Below are positions 7,592 through 16,579 of a stretch of DNA of 47,900 nt, in pieces (position 1 is the stretch's first letter; each line of letters begins with the position of its first letter). A program made the position numbers and the translations under genes. Below the pieces are notes generated by a model, which searched no databases, was not told the DNA's origin, and worked only from the letters and a program-made list of their open reading frames with translations. The stretch comes from Clostridia bacterium. GTDB lineage: Bacteria > Bacillota > Clostridia > Oscillospirales > Acutalibacteraceae. The stretch is from NCBI GenBank assembly GCA_017428085.1, contig JAFRRP010000014.1, positions 1-47,900 on the forward strand, written 5' to 3'.

Positions 7592-8527
7592 ATGAACGAT
7601 ATCCTGATCACCGGGGGCGGGGGCTATATCGGCTCCGTATTGACGCCCATGCTGCTGGAAATGGGCCATAACGTCACCGTGCTGGACATGTTTATGTATA
7701 AGCAGGCGTCGCTGATCGACTGCTGCAAGTACAAAAACTTCACTGTCGTCAACGGCGACGCCCGGGACGAGGAAACCCTGAAACGGGTCCTCGACGGCAA
7801 AGATTTCATCTTCCCGCTGGCGGCGCTGGTGGGCTTCCCGCTGTGCGACAAGGACAAGGTGGCGGCGGCCTCCACCAATTTCGGCGCCGTCGAAACGCTG
7901 ATAAAGCTGCGGGACCCGGCGCAGAAGATCATCTTCCCCTGCACCAACAGCGGCTACGGACTGGGGCAGGGCCAACAGTACTGCACGGAGGATTCCCCCA
8001 TCAACCCCATCTCCCTGTACGGCAAAACCAAGATGGCGGCGGAAAAGGCGGTGCTGGAGGCGGGGAACTCCATGACCTTCCGCTTCGCGACGCTCTTCGG
8101 CGCGTCCCCGCGGATGCGTACCGACCTGCTGGTGAACGACTTCGTCTACCGGGCGGTGTTCGATAAGGCGCTGCTGGTGTTCGAGGGCCACTTCATGCGC
8201 AACTACCTGCACGTGCGGGACGCCGCCAACGCCTTCATTTATTCCATGAACAACTTTGAGCGCATGCGGGGCCGCTGCTACAACTGCGGGCTCAGCGACG
8301 CCAACCTCTCCAAGCTGGAACTGTGCGCGAAGATCAAAGAGCACATCCCCGGCTTCGTGTACGTGGAAGCGCCGGTGGGCACCGACCCCGACAAGCGCAA
8401 CTATCTGGTCTCCAACGAGCGCATCGAAAGCGTGGGGTTCCGCACACGGTACACGCTGGACGACGGCATCGAGGAGCTCATCAAGGTCTATTCCATCATC
8501 AAAAATTCTGTTTACGGGAACGTGTAG
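7592..8527 (+). CDS. NAD-dependent nucleotide-sugar epimerase/dehydrogenase (extended SDR)
   Basis: A 311-residue extended SDR. The start chosen is the ATG 10 bp after the hddA stop (MNDILITGGGGYIGS), because the longer open frame would overlap hddA. The Rossmann motif is GGGGYIG (residues 8-14), and the catalytic motif is SLYGKTK (YxxxK), with TNSGYG supplying the Ser/Thr. It resembles UDP-glucose 4-epimerase-like enzymes and the C4-acting GDP-heptose SDRs known from Campylobacter heptose modification. Acting on GDP-heptose is an inference from the operon. Two bases separate its stop from the next ATG, so translation is probably coupled. Confidence 0.82.
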   Translation: MNDILITGGGGYIGSVLTPMLLEMGHNVTVLDMFMYKQASLIDCCKYKNFTVVNGDARDEETLKRVLDGKDFIFPLAALVGFPLCDKDKVAAASTNFGAVETLIKLRDPAQKIIFPCTNSGYGLGQGQQYCTEDSPINPISLYGKTKMAAEKAVLEAGNSMTFRFATLFGASPRMRTDLLVNDFVYRAVFDKALLVFEGHFMRNYLHVRDAANAFIYSMNNFERMRGRCYNCGLSDANLSKLELCAKIKEHIPGFVYVEAPVGTDPDKRNYLVSNERIESVGFRTRYTLDDGIEELIKVYSIIKNSVYGNV

Positions 8528-8529
8528 CT

Positions 8530-8895
8530 ATGGCGCTGATCGAACGGTTACAGCCGGATTTCACCTTTACGGACGAACGCGGCACGCTGACGCAACTGGT
8601 CCACGGCGGCTATGAACAGGTCAACGCCGTGTTCACCAAAGCCGGCGCGGTACGCGGCCGGTTCCACTACCACAGGGAAAACCGCGAAACATTTTTCATT
8701 ATTTCCGGGCGCGTACTGGTGCGGGCGGAAAAGGACGGCGAACGGGAAGAATACACCTTTACGGCGGGCGATATGTTCACGGTGGAACCGTTCGTGCGCC
8801 ATGATTTTCATTATTTGGAGGACACTTATCTGGTAGGCATGTACTCCGGCTGCGTGGAACGGCCGGACGGCACGAAGGACATCTATGAGGATTGA
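8530..8895 (+). CDS. Small cupin, possible sugar epimerase/isomerase
   Basis: A 121-residue single-domain cupin starting MALIERLQPDF at the ATG 2 bp after the preceding stop. The metal-site motif 1 is FHYHRENRETFFIISGRV (two His and a Glu), and a second motif is VRHDFHY. The fold is shared by RmlC/FdtA/WxcM-type enzymes that epimerise or isomerise 4-keto nucleotide sugars. Between an SDR and an HddC-GmhB fusion, a role in modifying GDP-heptose is likely, but this is inference; a sensory or unrelated cupin cannot be excluded. It overlaps the next gene by 11 bp. Confidence 0.72.
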   Translation: MALIERLQPDFTFTDERGTLTQLVHGGYEQVNAVFTKAGAVRGRFHYHRENRETFFIISGRVLVRAEKDGEREEYTFTAGDMFTVEPFVRHDFHYLEDTYLVGMYSGCVERPDGTKDIYED

Positions 8896-10138
8896 CGCGG
8901 ACATCATCGTACTGGCCGGCGGGTTAGGCGAACGCCTGCGCCACGTGACCGGCGATACCCAGAAAGTAATGGCGCCCATTGCCGGGCGTCCGTTTTTGCG
9001 TTATCTGCTGGATGGGCTGCTCGCGCAGGGGGCGCGACGGTTCGTACTGGCAGCAGGCTACCGGGCGGAACAGCTCGAGGCGTATTTCGGCGACAGGTAC
9101 GGCGGCGCGGAGATCGTCTGGTCCCGCGAGGAAACGCCGCTGGGCACCGGCGGCGCCATCCGGCAGGCGCTGGAACGCTGCGAAACGGAAGACGCGATCG
9201 TCGTCAACGGCGACACGTATTTTGACGTTGACCTTTCCGCGCTGCTGCGGTCCCACCGCGAAACCGGCGCGAAACTGACGCTTTGCCTGAAAAAGATGAC
9301 CGATTTCGACCGTTACGGCACCGTCGACATGGACGAAGCGGGACGGATCGTCGGCTTCCGTGAAAAAAAGCCCGTCAAAGAGGGCCTTATCAACGGCGGC
9401 GTGTACGCCGTTGGTAAAAGCGCGCTGCCGCGGCTGCCGGAAGGGCGGTTCTCCTTTGAAAAAGAGGTGCTGGAACCGCTGGCGTTTCCCACCTACGGCA
9501 TGGTCTCCGACGGCTATTTCATCGACATCGGCGTTCCCTCCGACTATTTCCGGGCCCAGACGGAGATCCCGCTGCGCTTCGGGCAGACCGTGTTCCCCGC
9601 CGCCTTCCTCGACCGGGACGGCGTGATCAACAAAGAAAAACGCCATCTGTGGAAGGTCGAAGACTTTGAGTTCATCGAAGGCGCGCCGCAGGCCATGGCG
9701 CGGCTGCGGGAACAGGGGTATCTCATCATCGTCGTCACCAATCAGGCGGGCGTTGCCAAGGGCTTTTACACGGAAGACGACATTGCCGTCCTGCACGACC
9801 ATATCAAAGAGCTGCTCAGGGACGTCGCTTATATCGACGCGTTTTATTACTGTCCCTATCATCCCCGCGGGCAGGTGGAGAAATACCGCGTCGACTCCCG
9901 CGACCGCAAGCCGGGCCCCGGCATGATCGAACGGGCCGCAGCCGATTTCAAGGCGAAGGGCATCACGATCGACCTGGCCCGTTCCATCCTTGTGGGCGAC
10001 ACCGAAAAGGATATCGAGACCGGCATCAACGCCGGGATCGGGCGTAAGATTCTGGTGCGCAGCGGCCACCCCATTCCGGACGAAGCCAAAAGCCGCGCGG
10101 ACGCGATCTTCGATTCGCTGGCGGACGTTATGATTTAA
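8885..10138 (+). CDS. HddC-GmhB fusion: heptose-1-phosphate nucleotidyltransferase plus heptose bisphosphate phosphatase
   Basis: A 417-residue protein with two catalytic domains. Residues 5-235 form a sugar-phosphate nucleotidyltransferase: VLAGGLGERLR as the nucleotide-binding loop, K28 in TQKVMAPI, and VVNGDTYFDVD as the metal site. Residues 238-417 form a HAD phosphatase of the GmhB type: FLDRDGVINKE (nucleophile Asp243, acid/base Asp245), VVTNQAG, a Cys-containing insert (YYCPYHPRG), RKPGPGM and LVGDTEKDIE. The pair would remove the C7 phosphate of heptose 1,7-bisphosphate and then activate heptose 1-phosphate, probably with GTP. These steps are usually on separate proteins. The start at 8885 overlaps the cupin by 11 bp. 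GmhA (sedoheptulose 7-phosphate isomerase) is not in the window. Confidence 0.9.
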   Translation: MRIDADIIVLAGGLGERLRHVTGDTQKVMAPIAGRPFLRYLLDGLLAQGARRFVLAAGYRAEQLEAYFGDRYGGAEIVWSREETPLGTGGAIRQALERCETEDAIVVNGDTYFDVDLSALLRSHRETGAKLTLCLKKMTDFDRYGTVDMDEAGRIVGFREKKPVKEGLINGGVYAVGKSALPRLPEGRFSFEKEVLEPLAFPTYGMVSDGYFIDIGVPSDYFRAQTEIPLRFGQTVFPAAFLDRDGVINKEKRHLWKVEDFEFIEGAPQAMARLREQGYLIIVVTNQAGVAKGFYTEDDIAVLHDHIKELLRDVAYIDAFYYCPYHPRGQVEKYRVDSRDRKPGPGMIERAAADFKAKGITIDLARSILVGDTEKDIETGINAGIGRKILVRSGHPIPDEAKSRADAIFDSLADVMI

Positions 10139-10141
10139 GGA

Positions 10142-10173
10142 TTGATTTGCGGATAGTATTATGATATCATAAT
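10142..10173 (+). promoter_or_regulatory. Promoter with overlapping 16-bp palindrome
   Basis: The -35 is TTGATT (10142-10147), the spacer 17 bp and the -10 TATCAT (10165-10170). A perfect palindrome ATTATGATATCATAAT (10158-10173) covers the -10, so it could be an operator. It precedes the phosphoesterase gene at 10212, whose RBS is GAGAGGAG. Confidence 0.6.
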
Positions 10174-10211
10174 AGCATAATAAGTCCACGTATCTGAGAG
10201 GAGACCTTACC

Positions 10212-11744
10212 ATGTCGATGTTTTCCGCGACCAACACATTTTACCACGCGCTCACCCGCCTGATCAACCTGCTGTTCGCGGGGTTGTTCAGCATTTATTC
10301 CATCGGGGGCGGCGCCGAACTGCCCAAGGCGCCGAAGGACTTCACCCCCGTGGTACGGTTCGCGGTATGCAGCGACATACACCTGGACGGCAATCCCACT
10401 CAGGCCGCCGCCAAACGGCTGGGTTACCTGTTTGACGATTCCTACGCCTACGCCCAAAGCAGCCCGAATTACAAGGCGCTGGACGCGGTGCTGGTGGTGG
10501 GCGACTTCGCCACCAACGGCAAACCGGAGGAATACCGGTTGTACAACGAGATCGTGGACGCCCACATTAAAGAGGGCACGCAGACGCTGGAGGTGCTGGG
10601 CAACCACGAGTTCATCGCCTACCGGGACGAGGACGCCAGCGTGGCCTACGACGTGTATAAGCAATACGTCTACCCGGAGGTGGACCGTCACGACGTGATC
10701 AACGGCTACCACTTTATCGGCGTTTCCTACGACGAGGACGGCAAGAATTTCGCCCATAAGCTCGGCTGGCTGAAGGAACAGCTCGACGCCGCCGCGGCGG
10801 ACGATCCCGACAAGCCCATTTTCGTGTATCAGCACCCGCACCCCTTCAGCACCGTGTACGGCAGCGTCAACTGGAGCGACGCGCTCATCCGCGCCGCGTT
10901 GGAGCCCTATCCGCAGGTGGTCGATTTCTCCGGCCACTCCCACTACGCCGCCTCCGATCCCCGTTCCATCTGGCAGGGCTCCTTTACCGCGGTAGGCACC
11001 GGCTCGCTGAAGGCGTATATGAGCAACCTGAACTATACCGAGGGCGACACGGACGCGCCCGGCGAATCCGGCGGTTTCTGGATCGTGGAGGCGGATCAGG
11101 ACGGCAACGTGCGGCTGCGGCTGTACGACGTGGTGAACCGCACGTTCTTTGACAACGTGGACTATTACCTTTCCGACCTCACCAACACGGAGGACCGCCC
11201 CTATTCCTGGAACAACAGCATGGACCGCGACACCCCGCCCATGTTCCCCGAGGACGCCGTCATCTCCGCCGAAAGACAACAGTGGGACGCCGTTCTCTCC
11301 TTCCCCGACGCCGCCGGTTACTTTGAGGCGGAAAACTACAAGATCATCGTCCGGGGCGACAATGCAAAGATCATCTGGGAAGGAACGGTCCTTTCCGATT
11401 ACGTCCGCGCGGGCCTTACCGGCGCGACAGCCGATCTGGGGCAGATTGCGGACGGCACGTACGAGGTACAGATCACCGCCTACAGTCCTTTTGAAAAAGA
11501 AGGGCAGTCCATTTCCAACATGATCACGCTGACCACGCCCGCGTTTACACCGGGAGACGTCAACTGCGACGGCGAAGTGAACGCGGAGGACGCGCGTCTG
11601 GCGCTGCGCGCTTCGGTCGGGATGGAAGAGCTGACCGATCCCGCCGCCTTCCTTGCCGCCGACATGGACCGCGACGGCAAAGTAACCGCGGCGGACGCGC
11701 GGACCATCCTGCGCGCGGCGGTAAACATGGAAGAGCCGGCATAA
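10212..11744 (+). CDS. Secreted metallophosphoesterase with C-terminal dockerin
   Basis: A 510-residue calcineurin-like phosphoesterase. An N-terminal hydrophobic segment (about 18-36, LLFAGLFSIYSIGG) indicates export or membrane anchoring. Metal-binding motifs are in the family order: CSDIHLDG (Asp55, His57), VVGDFATNG, LGNHEF, QHPHP and SGHSHY. It would hydrolyse a phosphoester at the cell surface; the substrate is unknown. A middle beta region (about 350-440) precedes a C-terminal type I dockerin-like pair of Ca-binding repeats, DVNCDGEVNAEDARLALR and DMDRDGKVTAADARTILR. Dockerins normally bind cohesins, but none is in the window. A small hairpin (CGGCGC, TTTTC, GCGCCG at 11753-11769) follows. 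It belongs to the dockerin protein group that continues downstream. Confidence 0.88.
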   Translation: MSMFSATNTFYHALTRLINLLFAGLFSIYSIGGGAELPKAPKDFTPVVRFAVCSDIHLDGNPTQAAAKRLGYLFDDSYAYAQSSPNYKALDAVLVVGDFATNGKPEEYRLYNEIVDAHIKEGTQTLEVLGNHEFIAYRDEDASVAYDVYKQYVYPEVDRHDVINGYHFIGVSYDEDGKNFAHKLGWLKEQLDAAAADDPDKPIFVYQHPHPFSTVYGSVNWSDALIRAALEPYPQVVDFSGHSHYAASDPRSIWQGSFTAVGTGSLKAYMSNLNYTEGDTDAPGESGGFWIVEADQDGNVRLRLYDVVNRTFFDNVDYYLSDLTNTEDRPYSWNNSMDRDTPPMFPEDAVISAERQQWDAVLSFPDAAGYFEAENYKIIVRGDNAKIIWEGTVLSDYVRAGLTGATADLGQIADGTYEVQITAYSPFEKEGQSISNMITLTTPAFTPGDVNCDGEVNAEDARLALRASVGMEELTDPAAFLAADMDRDGKVTAADARTILRAAVNMEEPA

Positions 11745-11865
11745 CACAACAGCGGCGCTTTTCGCGCCGAAGGCAGTCCCACCGATCATTTCCTGCGTCG
11801 GCGGGGCTGCCGTGGTTTTACAGATATGATCATCCCGCAAAAAACAGGATTGGAGACAATGAAAA

Positions 11866-14292
11866 ATGGAATCATTCCGTAAAAGAACGACGGCGCTGCT
11901 GCTGGCGCTGCTGATGCTGGCGACGATCACTCCGCTGCGCTTTCAGGCCAATGCCGCCTCGTTGGTGACCGGCGACGTGAACCTTGACGGCAAGGTGGGC
12001 TCCGACGACGCGCGGCTGGCGCTGCGGGCGTCGGTAAAGCTGGAGCTGCTGCACGACGACGCCATGCGCTGCGCCGATGCGGATCACGACAACAAGATCA
12101 CCTCCGCCGACGCGCGGCTGATCCTGCGGGCGTCCGTGGGGCTGGAAACGCTGGCCCCCATGCCGGATACTTCCACCCAGACGGTGGTATACCAGACCAG
12201 GCAGGATATCCCGCCGCAGAAGCTCACCTTCCCCGGCGGAAAGGCGGAAACGCTGGGCTCGCGGAAGGATACGAACGTCACGCTGACAGTGCAGCCCGGC
12301 TCCCTGACGGCAGGGACGGAGGTCTCCGTCACCCGCATGACGAAGGAAGAAGTGCAAAGGGTTTTCGCCGCGGGCAAATGGGAACGGATGCTGTTCCCGA
12401 TGAACGTCACCTGTACGGGCTACGACGGCGTCTGGTTCGACGACGGCGTGACCCTTACGATCCCGCTGATGGAAGAGCATCCCGGCGCGGACGTCGATTA
12501 TTCCCGCTTCGTGTTCTGCTATTACGACGAAACCGCAAAACAGGTCCACTATCTGTGGCCGGACGAGATCGACGCGAAAAACGGGACCATGTCCCTCTCC
12601 CTGCCGCATTTCTCCTTCTGGTGGGGCGTCAAGCTCACCGACGCGGAGCTGATCGAGCTGTTCCTGGACCGCTACTGCATGCAGCAGGCGATCGGCGAGG
12701 GCAAACGGAAACAGGCGGCCACCCAGATCGAGCCGTACCTGACGCAGAAGGCCGAGGCGATCGGGCTGACGGTCACCGCGACGAAGAACCTGGTGGAAAG
12801 CGCCATCACCTATCTCGGCGGCAACTTCGTGTTTGAGGATGACGACGACGTGGGCTTCCTGAGCGGAACGTTCTCCAACGGCGTCACCTTTACGACGAAA
12901 ACGATCCGCGCGCATTACGAAAACAAACCGGAGGACGCGAAGAACGCGCTCTCCGGGGCGGCCAACTCCGCCGTGGCGCTGGCGTGGAAAGAGCTGAAAT
13001 TCAGCGAGCGGGCCGCCGAGGTATTCAAAAAGGAGTACGTCAAGGACTTCCTTCCCGGCAGCGTCAACACGCTGATCGCCAACTTCGGCGACGTGGGCAC
13101 CTTGCTGGGCTGCATCACGGAGGGCGATACGGAAGGCGTGATGCAGACGCTCGGCAGCATCATGGAAAACATCCATCCCGCCGCGGGACTGGTGACGAAG
13201 GCCTGCGCGTTTATCGGCACGTCGCTGCACACGGGCTTCACGTTCTGGAAATCCAACCAGATCGAAGAGCTGTATCAGGTCTACAAAAACGGCGGCACCT
13301 TCCTCTTCTGCAACGAGGTGTTCCCCCGGGACCGGAACTCCTTCCTGACCTTCCTGAACACCTCCAGCGGCTTCACGCTGGCCAAGGGCGTCAAGCGCTT
13401 CTTCAATCTGGACAAGATCGAAGAGATCTGCCGGAAATACGGCTGGTCCTTCAAGTCCTATTCCGAGCTGCCGCAGAGATACCGCGATATTTTTGAAAAG
13501 CGCGCCGAAAACGGCCTGATGGAATACTTTGAGATGCGCGCCGCGCAGGAAGACCGTGCGGAGCAGCTCAAGGCGGAAGAGAGAGAAAACATCAACACCA
13601 TGCTGAACGAGACCTTCGGCGCGCTGCGGCGGGAGTACCACAGCAAATTCTTCCACGAAACCGACGGCTACAACGTGACCGACCGTCTGGAGCGCCTGGT
13701 ACGGGTAAAATCGTTCATCGATATGTATATTTACAATACAAAGCTGAAGTTCGATCCCGCCTACAACTGGGGCGACATGCTGAACATGTGGGTCAATTAT
13801 GCCGAAAGCAACAGTAAAGAAGACGCGATAGAGCTGTTCACCGACGAGCTGAAGCGGATCGGGCTGCTGAGTCCCGCCATGGACGTGAAGGCCATCGACG
13901 AAGCGATGCGGGCAAAAATACAGCCCTTCGTCGGCACGTGGGTCTGCTATGAGGATTCCACCGTACTGAACGCATACAACGAACCGATCGACGTCACGGA
14001 TCAGATCACCATCGAGGTCTTTTACAACCTCAAGGGGAGATTGGCCATCCAGCAGACCCGGCAGCGCGTCAAATACGACGGCGCGCCGACAACGGGCGAT
14101 CCCCACGTGGGGGGCGTTTCGGTGAAGGAAGGGGAATTCACGGTGGCGAACTCCACCCTTACGGTCCCGAGCGACAGCGCCGCCAGCGGGTATTCCTTTA
14201 AGCTGAAGGTCAGCGGAAACACGATGACCAGCTACACCGTCCATCCCTGGGACGGCTATGAAACGAGCATCACGCTGACCAAAAAGAAATGA
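11866..14292 (+). CDS. Secreted protein with N-terminal dockerin, paralogue 1
   Basis: 808 residues. A signal peptide (about 1-31: basic start, then ALLLALLMLATITPLRF, cleavage after ANA) is followed at once by two dockerin-type Ca loops: DVNLDGKVGSDDARLALR and DADHDNKITSADARLILR. Residues about 110-260 form a beta-rich region ending in LPHFSFWWG, vaguely like a ZU5-type module. The rest is mostly helical with no recognised catalytic motif, and a small beta domain lies at the C terminus. Having the dockerin directly after the signal peptide, not at the C terminus, is unusual. It shares the signal-dockerin module with the next two genes but is clearly diverged beyond it. RBS TTGGAGA. The function is unknown. 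Confidence 0.8.
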   Translation: MESFRKRTTALLLALLMLATITPLRFQANAASLVTGDVNLDGKVGSDDARLALRASVKLELLHDDAMRCADADHDNKITSADARLILRASVGLETLAPMPDTSTQTVVYQTRQDIPPQKLTFPGGKAETLGSRKDTNVTLTVQPGSLTAGTEVSVTRMTKEEVQRVFAAGKWERMLFPMNVTCTGYDGVWFDDGVTLTIPLMEEHPGADVDYSRFVFCYYDETAKQVHYLWPDEIDAKNGTMSLSLPHFSFWWGVKLTDAELIELFLDRYCMQQAIGEGKRKQAATQIEPYLTQKAEAIGLTVTATKNLVESAITYLGGNFVFEDDDDVGFLSGTFSNGVTFTTKTIRAHYENKPEDAKNALSGAANSAVALAWKELKFSERAAEVFKKEYVKDFLPGSVNTLIANFGDVGTLLGCITEGDTEGVMQTLGSIMENIHPAAGLVTKACAFIGTSLHTGFTFWKSNQIEELYQVYKNGGTFLFCNEVFPRDRNSFLTFLNTSSGFTLAKGVKRFFNLDKIEEICRKYGWSFKSYSELPQRYRDIFEKRAENGLMEYFEMRAAQEDRAEQLKAEERENINTMLNETFGALRREYHSKFFHETDGYNVTDRLERLVRVKSFIDMYIYNTKLKFDPAYNWGDMLNMWVNYAESNSKEDAIELFTDELKRIGLLSPAMDVKAIDEAMRAKIQPFVGTWVCYEDSTVLNAYNEPIDVTDQITIEVFYNLKGRLAIQQTRQRVKYDGAPTTGDPHVGGVSVKEGEFTVANSTLTVPSDSAASGYSFKLKVSGNTMTSYTVHPWDGYETSITLTKKK

Positions 14293-14355
14293 TAACGACG
14301 AAAAACACACCGTAACGGGCGACGGAACGCCCCTGTCCATAAGGAGGAAACCGAC

Positions 14356-16536
14356 ATGCGAAAAACATTGAAAAAAAGCGTCTCGCTGCTGTTGGCGCTG
14401 CTGATGCTGGCAACGATCGCGCCGCTGCGCTTTCAGGCGGCAGGCGCGCCGGTGGCCGGCGACGTGAACCTTGACGGCAAGGTGGGCTCCGACGACGCGC
14501 GGCTGGCGCTGCGGGCCAGCGTGAAGCTGGAGAACCTGACCGCCGACCAGACGAAATGCGCCGACGCCAACCGGGACGGCAAGGTGGGCTCCGACGACGC
14601 CCGGCTGATCCTGCGGGCCAGCGTGAAGCTGGAAACGCTGAAGCCCCTTGCCGTGGAGATGAAGCGTACCACGCTTTCCGGCGCGGCCCTCGCCCCCTAC
14701 CGGTCCGCCGATCACGAGATCGTGCAGCTGGATTCCGTCACGGACGGCTCCGGCGGCCACGTGATCCTGGACGACTACGTGACCGTCACCTTCAACCTGC
14801 CCAAGGGCCTTTCGGAGCAGGAGAAGCTGTCCTACGCGGGCGTATACTTCAACGAAAACACCGAGCCCTTCTATCTGCTGCCCGATCCCGACGCGCTGGA
14901 CGAGGACGTGGTCAGCTTCCGCACGCTGCACTTCAGCACCTTCGGTCTGGTACACATGACGGAGAAAAAGAAGATCGAAGTGTGGTGCGACAGGGCGGCC
15001 GCGCAGGACGTGTCCCGCCGCATCACGGAGGCGGACATCACCCCGCAGCTGACGGAAATGATCGGCGACGCGCTGAACAACTACGGCCTGGGCAAGGACC
15101 AGTACGCCGGGGCGGTGGTCCGCTATATCCTCTCCCACGACACCCGGGGCGAGATCCTGACCGCCGCCGTGGACGGCGACATGGAAGCGCTGCGGTCGAA
15201 GCTCATCAGCGGCGCGGGCGAATACTTCCTCGGCAAATTCCTGGAGGGCGAGGGAGAAGAGGTGCTCACCCAGTCCTTCGGCGACCACGAGGCCGCCATC
15301 CGCAAGAGCATGAAGGACAAGGACTACGCCACCGCCACGGTGGAGATCATCAAGAACATTGAAAAGAACATGTACCCCGCCCTCAGCTACACGGAAAAGT
15401 TCGCCGGTCTGGTGGACAAGCTGGCGGACATCTGGACCGACGATATGATGAACGAGCAGTACGCGGTGTACGAGCGCATGATGGACAAGGACGGCTACGT
15501 TTCGGACAGCAACTGGGGGATCATCTACACCCAGCTGCGGGGCGCCGCCAACCGGCTGAGCAGCAGGGGCGTCACCGAACAGATGCTGCGCGACAAGTTC
15601 ATGCAGCGCTACAAGAAGGACAAATACGAGATCGCCCCCCGCCGGGAGGAGCTGAAAAAGCTGGTGAAGACCTGGGAGGAAGACAACCTGCTGGAAAACC
15701 GGTACTGGCCCAAGGGCGGCAGCAAAATCGGCCATCCCACCATCACGGAAAAGCTCAACTCCCTGCTGGCCATCCGGAACATGCTGAAGCGCGATATCCT
15801 GACCGTAGGCGGGTATTTCCGCAAGGGCAAAAGCTTTGAATGGTCCACCAACGACGAATTCCTGGACTACGCGGTGTATAAATGGGTCACGCTGGGCCCC
15901 GGACGCCGCGCGGAATTCTTCCAGTGGCTGCGGGACGAGGGAATCATCACCTCGCCGCCCGTCACCTACCCGCCGGAATACGCCTGGGTGCTGGTGGACA
16001 CGAAGGTGGAAGCGAGAGAAAACACCAACACCGGCATTTATAAGGATACCTACTCCGCGTCGGAGACGCAGCATTCCCACACGGCGGCGTATATCGGCGA
16101 CGAGGAGAAGGCGCAGCACGCGTCCTTTACCGGCACCTGCGACACGCCTCCCGCCGTGATCCGCGACGGGGATCAGGTGGTGCTGCACCTGTCCCTGAAC
16201 CTGACGGACAGCAACGACAAGGATTACCACTTCGGCGAATACGCGTCCGTACGGCGCGATATCCCGGATATGGGCATCGACACCGTCTACTCCGGATTTG
16301 AAAGATTCAAGGCGACGGCAGAGGGCGAGCCGGACAGCTGCAGCGTGACGGCCATCGGCGACTGGGGCAACCCGCCCGTGCGCATCACCTCCGCGACGGT
16401 CTGCCATACCTTCGGAGGGCCTTCCAAAGAGTACGCGCAAAAAATGGACGACGGCAGCTACCGCATCGCTGTCTACTTTAACTGCTGCGGCGCGCATACC
16501 GTGTGGGTCTATGAATGGAAAAACTTAGCGGAATAA
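14356..16536 (+). CDS. Secreted protein with N-terminal dockerin, paralogue 2
   Basis: 726 residues with signal peptide (LLLALLMLATIAPLRFQ, about 10-26) and an N-terminal dockerin pair: DVNLDGKVGSDDARLALR and DANRDGKVGSDDARLILR. It is collinear with the next gene along its whole length. Shared blocks include ENTEPFYLLPDPD, LHFSTFGLVHM, EVWCDRAAAQ, AVVRYILSHDTRGEI and the C-terminal tail AHTVWVYEWKNLAE. No catalytic family was recognised; helical regions dominate 210-520. Strong RBS AAGGAGG. It begins 63 bp after paralogue 1 and is followed 43 bp later by paralogue 3, so all three are likely co-transcribed. It is a secreted, possibly cohesin-docked or surface protein. Confidence 0.8.
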   Translation: MRKTLKKSVSLLLALLMLATIAPLRFQAAGAPVAGDVNLDGKVGSDDARLALRASVKLENLTADQTKCADANRDGKVGSDDARLILRASVKLETLKPLAVEMKRTTLSGAALAPYRSADHEIVQLDSVTDGSGGHVILDDYVTVTFNLPKGLSEQEKLSYAGVYFNENTEPFYLLPDPDALDEDVVSFRTLHFSTFGLVHMTEKKKIEVWCDRAAAQDVSRRITEADITPQLTEMIGDALNNYGLGKDQYAGAVVRYILSHDTRGEILTAAVDGDMEALRSKLISGAGEYFLGKFLEGEGEEVLTQSFGDHEAAIRKSMKDKDYATATVEIIKNIEKNMYPALSYTEKFAGLVDKLADIWTDDMMNEQYAVYERMMDKDGYVSDSNWGIIYTQLRGAANRLSSRGVTEQMLRDKFMQRYKKDKYEIAPRREELKKLVKTWEEDNLLENRYWPKGGSKIGHPTITEKLNSLLAIRNMLKRDILTVGGYFRKGKSFEWSTNDEFLDYAVYKWVTLGPGRRAEFFQWLRDEGIITSPPVTYPPEYAWVLVDTKVEARENTNTGIYKDTYSASETQHSHTAAYIGDEEKAQHASFTGTCDTPPAVIRDGDQVVLHLSLNLTDSNDKDYHFGEYASVRRDIPDMGIDTVYSGFERFKATAEGEPDSCSVTAIGDWGNPPVRITSATVCHTFGGPSKEYAQKMDDGSYRIAVYFNCCGAHTVWVYEWKNLAE

Positions 16537-16579
16537 CGACCCTATTCTCAAACACAAGCATAAAACAGGAGGAATCAAC

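Noticed and set aside
11872..16497. 1541-residue minus-strand frame
   Set aside because: It spans several plus-strand genes with signal peptides and RBSs, an artefact of codon bias on the other strand.
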